From Phoenix dactylifera (taxonomy: Eukaryota; Streptophyta; Magnoliopsida; Arecales; Arecaceae), in the NCBI RefSeq assembly GCF_009389715.1, contig NC_052392.1, positions 30,206,592 through 30,270,591 on the forward strand: 64,000 nt of DNA, read 5' to 3'. Below are positions 33,101-45,300 of the stretch, one piece after another. Positions within the stretch are counted from its first letter, which is position 1. Each line of letters starts with the position of its first letter. The notes beneath the pieces are model-generated. The model saw only the letters and a program-made list of their open reading frames with translations, did no database searches and was not told the DNA's origin. The position numbers and the translations under genes are program-made.

Positions 33101-35714
33101 AATCTTAGCTACCTTCACAGTGATGCTGGTAAGACTTAATTACATTAACTGCATCTAAGTATGAACTTGGAAGATGTGGAAGATGACAAGTCCACCAAGA
33201 AAACAATTATCAGTTTTTACAACAAAATTTCTGCAATGGAAAAGGAAGTACTCCAAATTTTTGGATTTGTTGAATATTGCCTCGAGGAAGACAACTTACA
33301 AATGTTGATTGAAGTCTTTGAAGTTGAGCTATTTCAAACCTTTTACAAAGGATATACAACCCACCACTGTGGAGTGCTCCTACACCTGCTCTGATTCTAA
33401 GAGAACAAAGCGCTGAACTGAAATTTCCAGCTCAAGAATGATAATTTTGTCAGTAGTTCTGTTAAGTTTATACCTATGTCTACAAAGAATTCTAACTCTG
33501 TGAAACAGACCAAGATGCTGAGGGGTGTCCCAACTCTGTGAAACAGACCAAGATGCTGAGGGGTGTCCCAATCTCCAGAAGCATCAAATCAGGGAAAAAT
33601 GCAGTTGCTTTACAGTCAAGACATAGATAAGAGGCTCAGTTATTCTTCTGAACCTCTTAAAGATTAGACATTTAGCCCACTTATTAAAGCATATCTCTCT
33701 TGGGCCTCAAGTGGTCCTTAGCATAGTTAAAAGAAATTCAATAGTCTTAAGTCTTGTAAACAGCCAGGTGCATGGAGCAATTATTTAGGAAGGATTAATT
33801 CAATTGATTCTCTAGCAGCCTCGCTCACTAGCATAGTGCAGTACGATATCTTTTTGGAGCCCAATCCAGTTTGCTTAACTTATAGAAGTTCAAAAAAAGA
33901 GCAGTCCGGAAAAAAGAATTGTAAGTGACAACAAAGTTTGGCTTATAAACAAAGAAGAAGAATTCAAGCATATTAAGAGCCAATAATTGATCAGTACATA
34001 TGTAAGTGCATGTCGAAATATTGTTCTCCTGGTTTGATGCAACTTATATCTAAAGTCAACAGCATATAATACCATGTTTACAAGTTATTGTTCTAAGGAA
34101 AGAGCATGGACAACACATCAAGCTTCATGAATAGGCAATAACTAGTGACGAGAGAGTTAAAGTCTAGCACATCATGTACATCATATTTATCAAACATTTC
34201 GAAGCAGTTACAGAGAGAAGAGATGCAAATATAACAAGAATCACAAGTCCGGCAATCAAAAAGTGTTTATTTCCTAATATATTTATTTTTTAATATAGTT
34301 TTATTACTCATAACTAGTAAGAAGGTACCATGGTAAAATAAATACTTGGAGAATATATATCATCAAGTCAGATGACTGCAAAATCCTAACCTGGTATCCT
34401 CACTCCTCGCCTCCGGTACATTTCTCCCAGTGTGAAAAACTTAACGATCTCCTCAAGCTCAAGACGTATGTTCCCAAGACCAGCAACATCACTGAACTTT
34501 ACATCTACACCACCCCTTTCCATGTATTGAGGCAGCCGCTTGCTATTTGCACGTCGTACTCGAGCACCGGACTGCATAAACTTCATTGCCATCTTAAGGT
34601 AAGGATTCTGCTCTCCTTTCTCCTCACTCTCATCCTCACCACTACCCTCAAGTCCCACCAAATCCCTCTCCAACTCCCTCATCTTCTTCCGCTCCTCTGC
34701 CTCGGCCTTCTCTATCTTGAGCCTGTCTTCATAATCTTTCTGCTGCTTCCTGTAGCTAAGCACGACGGTCCTATAAAAAATAAAGAATATCAAAGCCCCA
34801 ATAGCAGTTGCGACATTCTTGTCCCTCGCCATGTCAGCCCACACAAGCGCCATGTGCTGGTAGTTCTTTCTCGCCTGCCGAAGGGACTCCTCGTGCTTGG
34901 CCTTCCTCACCTCCAATCTCCTCTTCCTCTCATCAGCCTTCTTCTGAGCTCTGAGAGCCTTCTCCATCTCCTCCCTCTCCTGCCTCACCGTCGCCAGCTC
35001 CATCTTCCTCCTCTCCGCCAGCTCCTTCCAAGCCTTCTCAAGCTCTAAAGCCCGCTTCGACTTCGGCTTCGGTTTCAAGAACAACATTGGAAACTTCGCC
35101 AACCACCCCAAGTAGGGGCTCGGAACCTCTGGCTTCCTAATCGGCGGAGTATACGCATTAATACAAACAGAATTCAACTGCAACCTATCCCACGATTCCC
35201 AAAACTTATCATCCCTCTCGATGGTCGGAAGCACCGTCCTCAAAACCCTAGAATCTTCAAGAATGACCAATACCGGATCTGGTCGCTGCTTCAAATTGAC
35301 AGAAGGCAATTTTACGATGTGCTTGAGCTTTCCCTCTTCCTTCAGATTCAAGATTTCGGTGTACGGGATCCGATCGCCGACGGTCGGAAGTCCACGAGAC
35401 CAAGACTTGAGCTCTTCGGGGGAGAGAGCCTCTGTGCTTTTCTTCGCCGGCCGCTTCTTCTCCGCTACCTTGGCTTGGGCCGGGGATTGTGGGAGCGAAG
35501 AGGAGATCACGGTTAGGGTTACGGAGAGCTGGAGCAATCCAATGCGAGATTTCTTGGTTTCTTTCTCATCGGATTCTTCAGGACCGATCGAGTTGCAAGA
35601 AATCAAAGATTTGGGGGAATTTGATCTTTTCTTGGAGCAAAAACGGATTCTTGGTGGGGTTCGGCGAAGAGAAATGTGAGAGAAAAGGAGAGAACTCGAC
35701 GCGGCGAGCTCCAT
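24126..35714 (-). CDS. FTSHI2: FTSHI2-type inactive FtsH-like AAA protein of the chloroplast (EMB2083 homologue)
   Basis: Eleven exons on the minus strand: 35714-34391, 30906-30734, 30229-30128, 30031-29867, 29322-29182, 27756-27598, 27026-26941, 26765-26687, 24687-24565, 24486-24430, 24341-24126. They total 2625 nt, 874 aa plus stop, close to the length I recall for Arabidopsis FTSHI2. The N-terminus is Ser/Arg-rich like a transit peptide. It is followed by a long charged coiled-coil region (about residues 215-300), a membrane segment (about 305-325, [15 protein letters not shown]) and a AAA domain. That domain has Walker A GPPGVGKT, Walker [12 protein letters not shown], sensor [12 protein letters not shown] and arginine-finger RPGRFDR. 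In active FtsH proteases a zinc-binding HEXXH follows. Here the aligned site reads [12 protein letters not shown], so the metal site is lost. In Arabidopsis, FtsHi proteins belong to a plastid envelope complex linked to protein import and are embryo-essential. The stop at 24126 was chosen because the frame runs straight to it; a further 3' splice cannot be excluded. Confidence 0.95.
26128..26290. mobile_element. Strongly decayed GTAC-family remnant in FTSHI2 intron 8
   Basis: Words such as CAGTACCATACTGGTACC, GTATTGATACTTCG and GATATGCCCGGTATGG have the alternating GTAC/TACC pattern of the family, with CG mostly replaced by TA or CA. No termini remain. Confidence 0.4.
30421..30559 (+). mobile_element. 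SINE-like element in FTSHI2 intron 2
   Basis: An A-box-like TGCTCAGATGGA (30428-30439) and a B-box-like GGATTTGATTCC (30470-30481) are spaced as in tRNA promoters. About 80 bp of non-tRNA body follows, then a T run and an A run (30545-30560). It is antisense to the host gene. The target duplication was not identified. Confidence 0.5.
30907..34390. other. FTSHI2 intron 1, no gene seen
   Basis: A 3.5-kb AT-rich intron. Apart from a 38-bp tandem duplication at 33494-33569 I see no structured element. The short open frames in it show no recognisable protein. Confidence 0.6.
33494..33569. repeat. 38-bp exact tandem duplication
   Basis: AACTCTGTGAAACAGACCAA followed by GATGCTGAGGGGTGTCCC occurs twice in succession, inside FTSHI2 intron 1. 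Confidence 0.92.
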
Positions 35715-36060
35715 GGGACCGGATGGAAGGAGAGGAGGCGGGAGCGGGGGATTAGAGCACCTCTGGGAGCGGGGATTGGAGCGGCGAAGGGGTGGGATGG
35801 AGCTCGGCTTCAGGGCTAGCCATGGGAATCGCGAGGGAGGAACGGGCGTGTCATTGGGAGAGAGATGGATTAGGGTTTAAGAAGTGATGCTCTGAGAGCG
35901 AACGGGACGTCATATAGGATAGAGCTCTCGCTGCGATGGTGAGAAGGGGGCAGGGAGCGGGCTTTGCTTCCGGGACGGGTTGAGAAAAGCGATAGATTAT
36001 AACTTATATTTACTGGCTTTGCTCTATCCGTCACATAGAAAATTTTTATTTTATTTTATT
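35715..36060. promoter_or_regulatory. FTSHI2 upstream region (5' UTR and promoter)
   Basis: A GC-rich stretch of GGAGCGGGGAT-type words directly upstream of the FTSHI2 ATG is followed by AT-rich sequence. It probably holds the 5' UTR and core promoter. No clear TATA box was seen, which would be usual for a housekeeping plastid gene. Confidence 0.4.
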
Positions 36061-36075
36061 TATTTATTTTTTTCG

Positions 36076-36490
36076 TTAAAAACGGCTACTAATTTCATAT
36101 AACCCTAATGTGGGTACAACCTGCCAAATCGCAGGAAAGTAAAAGATACAAAGAGGGGTGAATGTCTGAGACAGATGTCCAAAAAAAATCCTCGAAATGC
36201 CGAGCAACAAAGGAGGCGGCCCAGTCTGCAGCCCTGTTCGTCTTCCAAAACACATGTCCAATCTGAATCTCACCCATCAACCGCGCCATCATACGGATCT
36301 CCCGAATAAGGGGATGACCATCTCCAAACCGGTCCGCCCCTCGGAGCTAGTCGATAACCACAAAAGAATCTCCCTCAAAGCATACCTGCTCCATACCAAG
36401 TACGTGCCACGCAGAGGATATATCCTCCCACGCTGCGTGCAACTCTGCCCTGGCCACTGTGAGACCTGGCGTGCGCTGTAACATAGAAAT
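36076..36490 (-). pseudogene. LINE-type RNase H domain remnant
   Basis: The minus strand encodes, in two frames, pieces of the plant RNase H domain found at the end of L1-like retrotransposons and in related host-gene fragments. One piece near 36410-36450 reads ARAELHAAWEDI-like; another at 36095-36292 reads MMARLMGEIQIGHVFWKTNR then AADWAASFVARHFEDFF. The order and the FWKTNRAADWAA word fit RVT_3/RNase H. Stops and frameshifts show that it is dead. No reverse transcriptase was seen next to it. Confidence 0.7.
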
Positions 36491-37612
36491 TCATATGATA
36501 AATTATTTCCACAGCCATCTGCGTAACTGTCCAAATGAAGGATAGAACAAGCACGTAGTTGTAACCAATCTTTAAAGATTCTAACTTTGGATTATTTATT
36601 GGAGCCACAAACTATATGAGAAGCAAATAGGATGCATATGCGAACTTACAAACATCATATCAACACTAGGAAATTTCACATTTGCAACAAAGTAAAAACT
36701 TTTATATATTGCATGATCGATGTATTGATTTCAATAAGCTTTTCTCCTGGTGGATAGAGAACTAAGACACTCTTTACCTTTCTTTTCATCAGTTTATCCC
36801 TCACAATTGAAAGCATTGTAAAGACTTGGACAACTGGTTGCTCAAAATAAAGATCCCAAATTGCACGAATAGTACAAAAATATCTCAAACGGAATCCGAC
36901 TAATTCAGGCATTGTGGACATTTCCTCATTTTCATTTTATTCTTAAGTTTCCTATTTATCAAAAAAAAAATCATTTTTGACTCACTTTTTATCAACATAT
37001 ATGAATCGTTTTGGTTGTGATGGAATGCATATTCTATTTACTGGTCATATGAAAATTCAGTCAACTTCATATATATAATGTATTTCATACATATGGATGG
37101 AAATGAGACGGAGGAACGAATAGCATTTTTGAATTTGCGATACGTAAAAATGACTATGCATTGATAAAACATTTCTGAAAAAAAAAATTTATCACTTTCA
37201 CTTTTGGAGTCTTGTATATAATGTAAAAATTGATCCAATTTCTACTTATTATTATGATATTATAATCATATTAAGTACCAACAAATAAATAGATATAGAA
37301 TGAAATATGCTCTTTAGGAATAAAATAAAGATAGAATAATCAAGAGCTATATCGATTTTTTTTAAGCACACTTTTAATGTTCAAAAAAGAATTCGTAGAT
37401 TTTTTTGATAGTAGAATTTATAGATAGAATACATTGAATTGTATAATAGTAATTCAAGTAATATTTATTAAGAAATGCCAATATATTTGTCCGCGTATTA
37501 CATGTTCTATCGTAATTTTACTTGTGACAATAGAAGTCAAGTCGCACTATCATATTCCTTTTTTTATTCAAAAAAAATTGATGAAAAGTTTAAGCACAAT
37601 AATTCTCAATAA

Positions 37613-37613
<1 letters not shown>

Positions 37614-37693
<80 letters not shown>
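37614..37693. repeat. (AT)n microsatellite, about 40 units
   Basis: About 80 bp of uninterrupted alternating AT. The length is likely variable and assembly-sensitive. Confidence 0.97.
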
Positions 37694-37695
<2 letters not shown>

Positions 37696-38178
37696 AGAAA
37701 GACTCAATTCGGTATCTATGTAACAATTTCTATTTTGGGGCTTATGTTTACGGGGATGTTGTGCAAAATATACTTCTAAAAATTATCCCATAGATCCTAT
37801 ATCATATATTATTGTTATAACTAAAATTGAAAAGGATTGGTTATCGAAAATAATTGATGCAAATTAGTAGTAAATCAATTTAATTTTGTTATACCACCAA
37901 GGCAACACTTTGAGATGCAAATTTAAGAACAAGTCAATGGTTCTAGTTTGCCTTGAATTTTATGGTCACCGCTAGGCATCTATTTTTTCTCTTGCCAATA
38001 GGAGGTTTAAATAGTGTCTTTGAGTTGCAATCAATTGAAGGGAATAATCTAAATTAGATCCAATAAAATATCGGAACTAATTTTTGAAAGAGGATAAGTA
38101 AAATGGAATTCAATATCAAAATAAAAATAGTAATAGAATATGATTGGATAAAAATGTTACCCATTTTAGATCATATTT

Positions 38179-38248
38179 GGTGGCATGGTCAAGTGGTAAG
38201 GCGTGGACTACAAATCCTTTATCTCCCGTTCAAATCCATGTGTCACCT
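38179..38248 (+). tRNA. Chloroplast-like trnC pseudogene
   Basis: GGTGGCATGGTCAAGTGGTA begins a tRNA-like fold, GACTACAAATCC is the anticodon arm and GTTCAAATCC the T-loop, ending TGTCACCT. From memory it resembles chloroplast trnC-GCA. The anticodon here would be ACA instead of GCA. The acceptor stem GGTGGCA/TGTCACC still pairs throughout, with one G-T pair. It is in probable organelle-derived nuclear DNA, so I expect it to be inactive. Confidence 0.55.
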
Positions 38249-38419
38249 TGTGGGAACAATCCAAGCTACAAAAATCTTTCGCCAATACATTGATTTGCGA
38301 TCCAATCTCACTTTTGAGTTAGGTTCTATAATGTACTCCTACATTGTAGAATGGGCCATTGTATGATATAGTTATTAGATCCTCCCTTGCGTAGAGAGAT
38401 ATCTTCCATATAAACGTTG

Positions 38420-39035
38420 TAATTCATCTCCTGAGCTAGGGTCGGAATTGGACTCGGATCGGCCTGAGGCCCATCGAGCTAAGCTGATTTCAAGTTGGGC
38501 TACGAGCTAAGTCTAAAAAATTTTAGATCGAATTTAGGCTTAAATATAGAGCTCAGATATTTTTCGGGCCGACTTGGATATATCATTGGCTTGACCCAAG
38601 CCCAGCATGAGCTCGAGCCCAGACAAGGTCCCAAACGGAGCTCAAACTCAGGCCCTAAAATAGATTCTGAATTTAGATACTTATTTACGAGCTGCCTAAA
38701 AAATAAAAATGCTATTTCTAATTATGCTATAAATTTGCTTTCCTGGTAAATATATTTATGATCATCAAATGATTGCTAATATAAAGCTATAATATTTCAT
38801 CAAGAAAAAAAGTAAAGCTACAGCATGAAGATTAAAAGATTAAGCTTCAAGCAGATTCGAGCCAGGCTAATTTTTAACCTAAATGGATAATTTGAGCTAT
38901 CTCAATCAGGTTCGGATGAGGCTCTGAGTCAGAATTTTTTAAAAATTTTTAGGTCTAAGCTCAGCATTAAGTCTGGAAAATAAAGAAAAAAAATAGGCCA
39001 GACTTAGGTAAAGAAGCGGTAAGCCTAGTCCATTC
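38420..39035. repeat. Low-complexity GGGCT/GAGCTC dispersed repeat
   Basis: Two blocks (about 38420-38660 and 38870-39035) consist of words such as GGCCTGAGGCCCATCGAGC, CAAGTTGGGCTACGAGC and CAGGTTCGGATGAGGCTC. Their style matches 8180-8350. No gene is seen. Confidence 0.5.
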
Positions 39036-39368
39036 TGTTTTCAGCCCTTAAGCTCCCAACATGGATGGATTCTTCTCGAAGCTGGTACCTTGAGGCCTTC
39101 CACGCTGGCAGTTTGTTGGCCCCATCTTTCTAACCAATAAAATGTTGCCATGTGTTAATTAATGTGCCATATCCGGCTGTCCCTGCTTCTCCGTTTCCTG
39201 TCGGCCTCTCGCCCAGCCATGGCGACGCCCCCTTCCGTTTCCTCTCCCCTTTTGCCGCTCTCATCTCCTTCTCTCCTTTCCCTTTTTCTTCTTCCGTTGA
39301 GACTTCAGAGAAATATAAGAAGCGAATAGGGCGAAGACCAAGGCGCGGAAGGCGAGAGAGAAAGAGCG

Positions 39369-42300
39369 ATGGCGATCCTGTACGCTTTGGTGGCCCGGGG
39401 CTCCGTGGTGCTGGCGGAGTTTAGCGCGACGCCGACGAACGCCAGCGCGATCGCCCGCCAGATCCTCGAGAAGATTCCCGGCACCAATGACAGCCACGTC
39501 TCCTACTCCCAGGACCGGTACGTCTTTCATGTCAAGTGCACCGATGGGATCACCACCCTCTGCATGGCCGACGACACCGCCGGAAGTGAGTATTCCTTCT
39601 CTCTCCCTCTCCTGCCTCTTCGATTCGTTTAACTATTTGATTCTTGACGTGCATTGGATTGGAAGTCGGCCCCTTTCTGGTGGGCGGTCAAGTTTATGTG
39701 ATGGGATCGCATCGTTTATGTCCCCTTTGAGTCGAAATTTGAGGATTTGGTGCTTCCATTGCTTGGATTTGGCTATAGTTGCGAGAAAGTCGATAACTTG
39801 GGGCAGGCTTTTATGACTCTTAGGGATATCTCAGTTGATGAAGAAGATTTCTTGAAAACCTAGAGAAACATGTGTAGTTGCTATGATCTATTGATTATTC
39901 TAATCAAGATTATTGATGTTGTCTTCTGAGTCTTGGTTCCTATTCCAATTTTGGGCTGCCTAGCGTACATGATCTGGAATTGATAAAGTATGAGATTGAG
40001 TTCCATTGAACTTTTTTTGTTAATAGAAAGTTCTTCGTAATTTAGGTATAAATGATGCCAAGGTACCTAAAAAATCTGTTATAAGTTGTTTCTGTTATTC
40101 TAATTATTAAAGATTGTTTAGAGCCTGCTGCTGCCTAGGAAATTATTGGAGCAAGCTTTGCTTCTTCCCAACAACGAAGACCTGCTTTACAGATTCTACT
40201 TTGCCTGCTGTCATCAATTTGTGTATTATGCTTTGCCACGTCCTTCAAAAATAGTTGTCTTCTTCCATCCTGCAATGTTCTAGCTACTTGTCTTATTCTT
40301 TCTGCCAATTGATAGTTGAATAATTAATAGTTGCTAAATTTTTCTGTTCATCTGCATTATTTTGAGTTGATTGATGATATTGTAACTCAATATAACGCAA
40401 CTTACACTTCAAAAAAAATTGTGCAGCAAAATTTCTTTGCATGTAGAAAGATTTGCATATTGGTATTAGACTCTAGTGCCTGCATTTAGTGGTTCTTAGA
40501 CTTCTTTTATGATGGTAGTTTGAAATGCCTATCCTAATCATGGTTTGCCATACCAGTGCATGCTGACCTGCAATTGGTGGACCATACTGTACTGGAACTG
40601 AACCTTGACTCGATACGGGGGCATTCCAAGTCTTAGTACACCTGAAATAAGTGCCGGAGTATCGATATTATGCTAACATGGTACCGGTTCGGGGTCCGAT
40701 ACCGAGGCGGTGAATTTTGATCTTAATTATCATGGCCGCAAATGTGGTTTAAATGTATTCTGTTCATTGATTTGTGCAGGAATGACATGAAACTAATAAA
40801 TGTCAACTTTATGCTATATTTGTGTGTGTAGAGATAGTGAGAGAGAGAGAGAGTTAACTGAGTCTTAATTTTACGTAGTATATTAGTTTTCTTTATGAAG
40901 AGAGGCATACCTGTGCAATACTTAAAACAAGCCACCTACTGATGTCCTTCCAGTCAAGTAAAGTATCCCTTTGGTTCAGAAAGATACCTTTTAGACTGTC
41001 CAAGCAAAGTAATATGAAACAAACATGAGGCACTTTTTAGCTAACGTATGAAATCTTGTCTCTAGTGTAGATAGTGCATTGAGCTATCTTTAACAAGTTA
41101 TGTAAGTTCAAACTCGATTCAAGGAAATGAAAGAGTATAGTGGTGGAGTTTTTGCCCATACACTGCAATGAGAAATGCAACCATATATAGCCAAGTTTTC
41201 TTTTTAATGAAAAAATTGCAATGTAGATTATTAATGTCACTCTGTCTCAAAAATTGTCTAGTATGAGTTGAAGAAATGTCATGAACTTTGGGGGTTTGAG
41301 TTGCTCTTTGCTCATAGAGGTCATGAAAGGATTGTGTATCACAGGTCAAGCTGATGCCACCCTAGCACCGGCATGTTAAGCAATTGTACTGTGACCTCAA
41401 AGGATTGTGTATCACATGTCAAGGTGATGCCACCCTAGCACTGGCATGTTAAGCAATTGTACTGTGCCAGTGCCTGCTGAGAGCAGGCACTGGCACTGGC
41501 ACTGCTGCTTGCCTAGCACTGGGGTGCAGCTGTACCATGCCAATGCTGAGTGCTAGTAGGGCGATGGCATAGTTTTACAGTGTCACAGGGACCATGCAGA
41601 CTCAGAATATGGTATCTAGTATTTAATTCTTTCATTTAGTTTTCATTTGGAATGTTGCTGATTGGAGACTCCTAGCAAATTCTTTTGCATTCATTTATTT
41701 GTGCTTCTATGTACTCTTTTTTGAAATTTAATATATATTGTGAGATTACACACACATACTCCTTATTTTGTTCTTTTTTAGACATTTTAAATTTGAGAAC
41801 TTTGGTGAACTTCGTTCAGGTAATTCTGCTTTTTATTCTTCCAATTACTTCCATAAATTACTTTTAATAATATTCTTGAGACCACTATGATTAGCCTTAA
41901 TAGAATGTGTATGCAGTATACCGGGTACATTAGAGTTTAGAAGATTCCTTTATGTCATCATCTTTCAAAGTTGCTACTTCTCTAGGATGACAAATAATAA
42001 GTGCCGTATTTTAAGTTTATCATGGAAACAATGAGTTTTTCTCTTGAGGATTCGATGGCATTGATATTGTAAAGTTCTGTATCTCACTTGTATGAATAAT
42101 GCTAAGGTGATAATATATATGCTCTTTATGCTTTCAATATACTCATCATTTACATATTGATTTGGAGAAGAAAAAAGTTAGCGTTCTGCAATAGCATCTC
42201 ATATCTTAGATTCCTGTTCACAGACCTTTTATGTTCTAGTCCTTTTCTGTCAAGACAGATGACATTTTAAATTCATTGAATTACTTGTGCAGGAAGAATT

Positions 42301-45300
42301 CCTTTTTCATTTCTTGAGGATATTCATGGAAGATTTGTGAAGACATATGGTCGTGCTTGTCACACAGCTCTTGCTTATGCAATGAATGATGAATTTTCAA
42401 GGGTCTTGAGCCAACAGATGGAGTATTATTCCAATGACCCTAATGCAGATAGGATAAACCGCATCAGAGGTGAAATGAGTCAGGTAGAATTCAAATGCTT
42501 CGACATTTTAATAATTATTATTACTAATAAATGGGCATGCGCATTGCATGTGGAAGTAAAAAATTAATTTGCTTAAATATTTCTTTTTTTAAGGGAGATA
42601 TATGTTAAATATCTCGTTATTTTATTAGGAAGATATAAAAATAGTTCATATTTAAACTTAACAACATTGAAGCAAAAAATCAGATCAATGATATATCCTG
42701 ACTTGGAACCAATGAACTAATACCATAACCAAATGATTTGCATGATCTTTTAAATAACTTTACAAAATAAAGAATTAAAGGAAGTGTTTGAATATCAAAA
42801 TTATGGAATCAATATGAGAAAGAACTGGGTTACATTGCCGCCACTCCATCTTATATAACTTTATATAATTTTTTAAAGCAAAACAAAACAAAAAGAAATA
42901 AATAAATAAATATACATTAAATTGTATATAGAATAGGGAAAAGGAAAGAAAAGAAATTGTACAAACCTGTTTGTGCCTAGGACAATGTTTCTTTAGAATT
43001 TGCTACTTCTTGTAGGTCTCTGCAAAAGGATTTTCATCCTTCAAAGAAATGTAAAAAATAAAATAAAAATATCTAAATATGAAATGTTTAAAGTCAAAGA
43101 AAAGATAATTAATAGGTTTGGTAGTGTTGCTCGATCTATTGTTTCTGTTAGCAGCATACGAAAAAATAAATAATAAATTAAGCAAAACCAAGATAATACG
43201 TAAATTAGCAGGGTAAGAAAAAATAAATAACAAATTGTCTGAAGAGAGGATGTATGAAGACTAGAGTGGAGACGGGTTGAAAGAAAGGGAAACCTTTGTT
43301 AGAGAGAGAGAGGGGGGGGGGTGCGTAGGAGATTAGTCGTAGAGACAGAGAGAGGCCATATAAGATTAGTACATGGGTGGTTGGGTTTTAAGAGAAAATA
43401 AGGAGGCAACTGGCAGACATAGAGAAGGGGAGATTGGGAAAGTTGCGAATAGAAAATACGAGGAGGCAAAGAAATTTGATATCCCAAATCCTGTTACTTA
43501 TGAATTCTAGTCATAAGATTTTATTTCCAAAACTATCCATATCATTGTCATATAATATAGGTTTAAATATCTTGTTATCAATTCAATCTAAGGGTAAATT
43601 CTATAGACCTAAGGACCCCTCTCACTCTTCCTTATTTTAGTATAATTTTTCTTTTTATGTATGTCATGTCTATGCAACTTAGACAAGAGATATGTATGAG
43701 CTAAAATATGTTGTCTAAGCTAATAGATGTCTTTGCTTGATCATTGCTTCTTTTTTTTTTGTTTGCTAAAAGCTCGATCATTGCTTAAAAAATCATTATA
43801 TTTGTCAGAAACATTAATTTAATGCACTAAGAGTGCACAAACCTGCAAGTACATATGTACGCATACAATCATGCATGTGCATACACATAGACAGACACGC
43901 ATACACAGAGAGAGAGAGAGAGATGTCCAGCAAGATTAATAGTGTGGAATCAGTGGCCAAAAAAGTTGATTCATGGTGTTGCTTAGTCAAAAACCTGTTT
44001 GTATTTTTTTTTCTTCTCTTTTTGGTTGTTTGAAGCTTCAGTTGTAAAGATGTTTAGGATTTTAGCATTCTACAATAGATCAGGTAATATCTTTGCATGC
44101 AACTGTGAATTGAAAGAAAGATCAGATTGGGTAGTTGATATCAATTTGTAGCCTTTGCATGATGGTAGGACATCACTTGACATCATAAGGTACATATTGG
44201 TAAAGAATAGAAATGTTGCAATATTTCCTTTTTTTTCTGAATAAAGTGTTGCAATATTTAATGAATATTTTGCAATAATACTACCCATACATATGTTGCA
44301 ATATTTTCATCTGAAAAAATATTACGCTTTATTGTAAGGGACTATGCCCCACTGGCTCGATTCTCTTTGATAGCTGTCTGTTAGCATAGTATTTGTTATG
44401 CACTACAATCCTAGATGTCAGTACTACTCTATAGTCTATGTTTTTTGCATGTTGACCCAACCAACTATGCCAAGTGTTAATGGCTATTGACACAAAAATT
44501 TTCTGTGGTGCCGACTCACTCAAATTTATATAAATAGGGACTTCAGTTGTGCCAGATAGCTAAATATCTACTCCAAGTTGGGTTTCTTTTTTTCCAAATT
44601 TCTTTGCAAGCCCAAAAAAACTGATTTTTAGCAACTATTTTTCTATTATTTTGCACAGGAATGGAAAAAAAGGAAGATGATAAACAAAAGATAAGTATAG
44701 GAGTAGTAGCGGCAGCTTTTCTATTCAAAGGAATCTAGTGTCATGTTTTTTATCATGGACATGATGATATCTCGTTGTTAAGTTCCTATTTTTTGGTGTC
44801 TGACCAATCAGGAATTTTAGAAGTTTTCTGAAGTTTTACCAAGTGTCTGCAAGTTCTGTAGGGGAACTTAACACCTAGTCATTCGTTCGACTACCATATC
44901 GCATTTAGTCCTGTACATCGTTAGCATTTCACGTTTAGTCCCTATACCAGTCTTTCTACCATGAATACACGTCACCTTCCCTTTTCTTGAGGAGCCTCGT
45001 CGTATCTTGAGTTTGACTATACTAAATGAGTTGGCGTATTTGAGTCTTTCCATAGGATAATAAAAGAATACTGCTCAAATGATCGGAACCCACCAATGAA
45101 GTGTTCTACCCTTTCAAATAAGTTTTACAATTTAGGTGCCTTTTGAACAAGCTTTACCTGTTAGATGTAATCTGTGCACAGAAACAAAGAATTAAGAAAA
45201 GCAAATGTGAACAGTATCATCAGAAGAAAGTTGCTGAATTGGCTTATCCACATCCAAAAACTCAGAGCCTTCATCTCCCTGTTTTGTTAGTTCCTCATGA

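Larger units (their letters stand above)
37400..38400. other. Probable chloroplast DNA insertion (NUPT)
   Basis: The stretch contains a trnC-like gene at 38179-38248. Its AT-rich style, with runs like GGCAACACTTTGAGATGC and TTTCTCTTGCCAATAGGAGG, looks like plastid intergenic DNA. An (AT)n tract interrupts it. I cannot align it to a plastome here, so its extent is approximate. Confidence 0.45.

Noticed and set aside
34527..35755. Plus-strand frames of up to 173 aa opposite FTSHI2 exon 1
   Set aside because: They are shadows of the real minus-strand exon.
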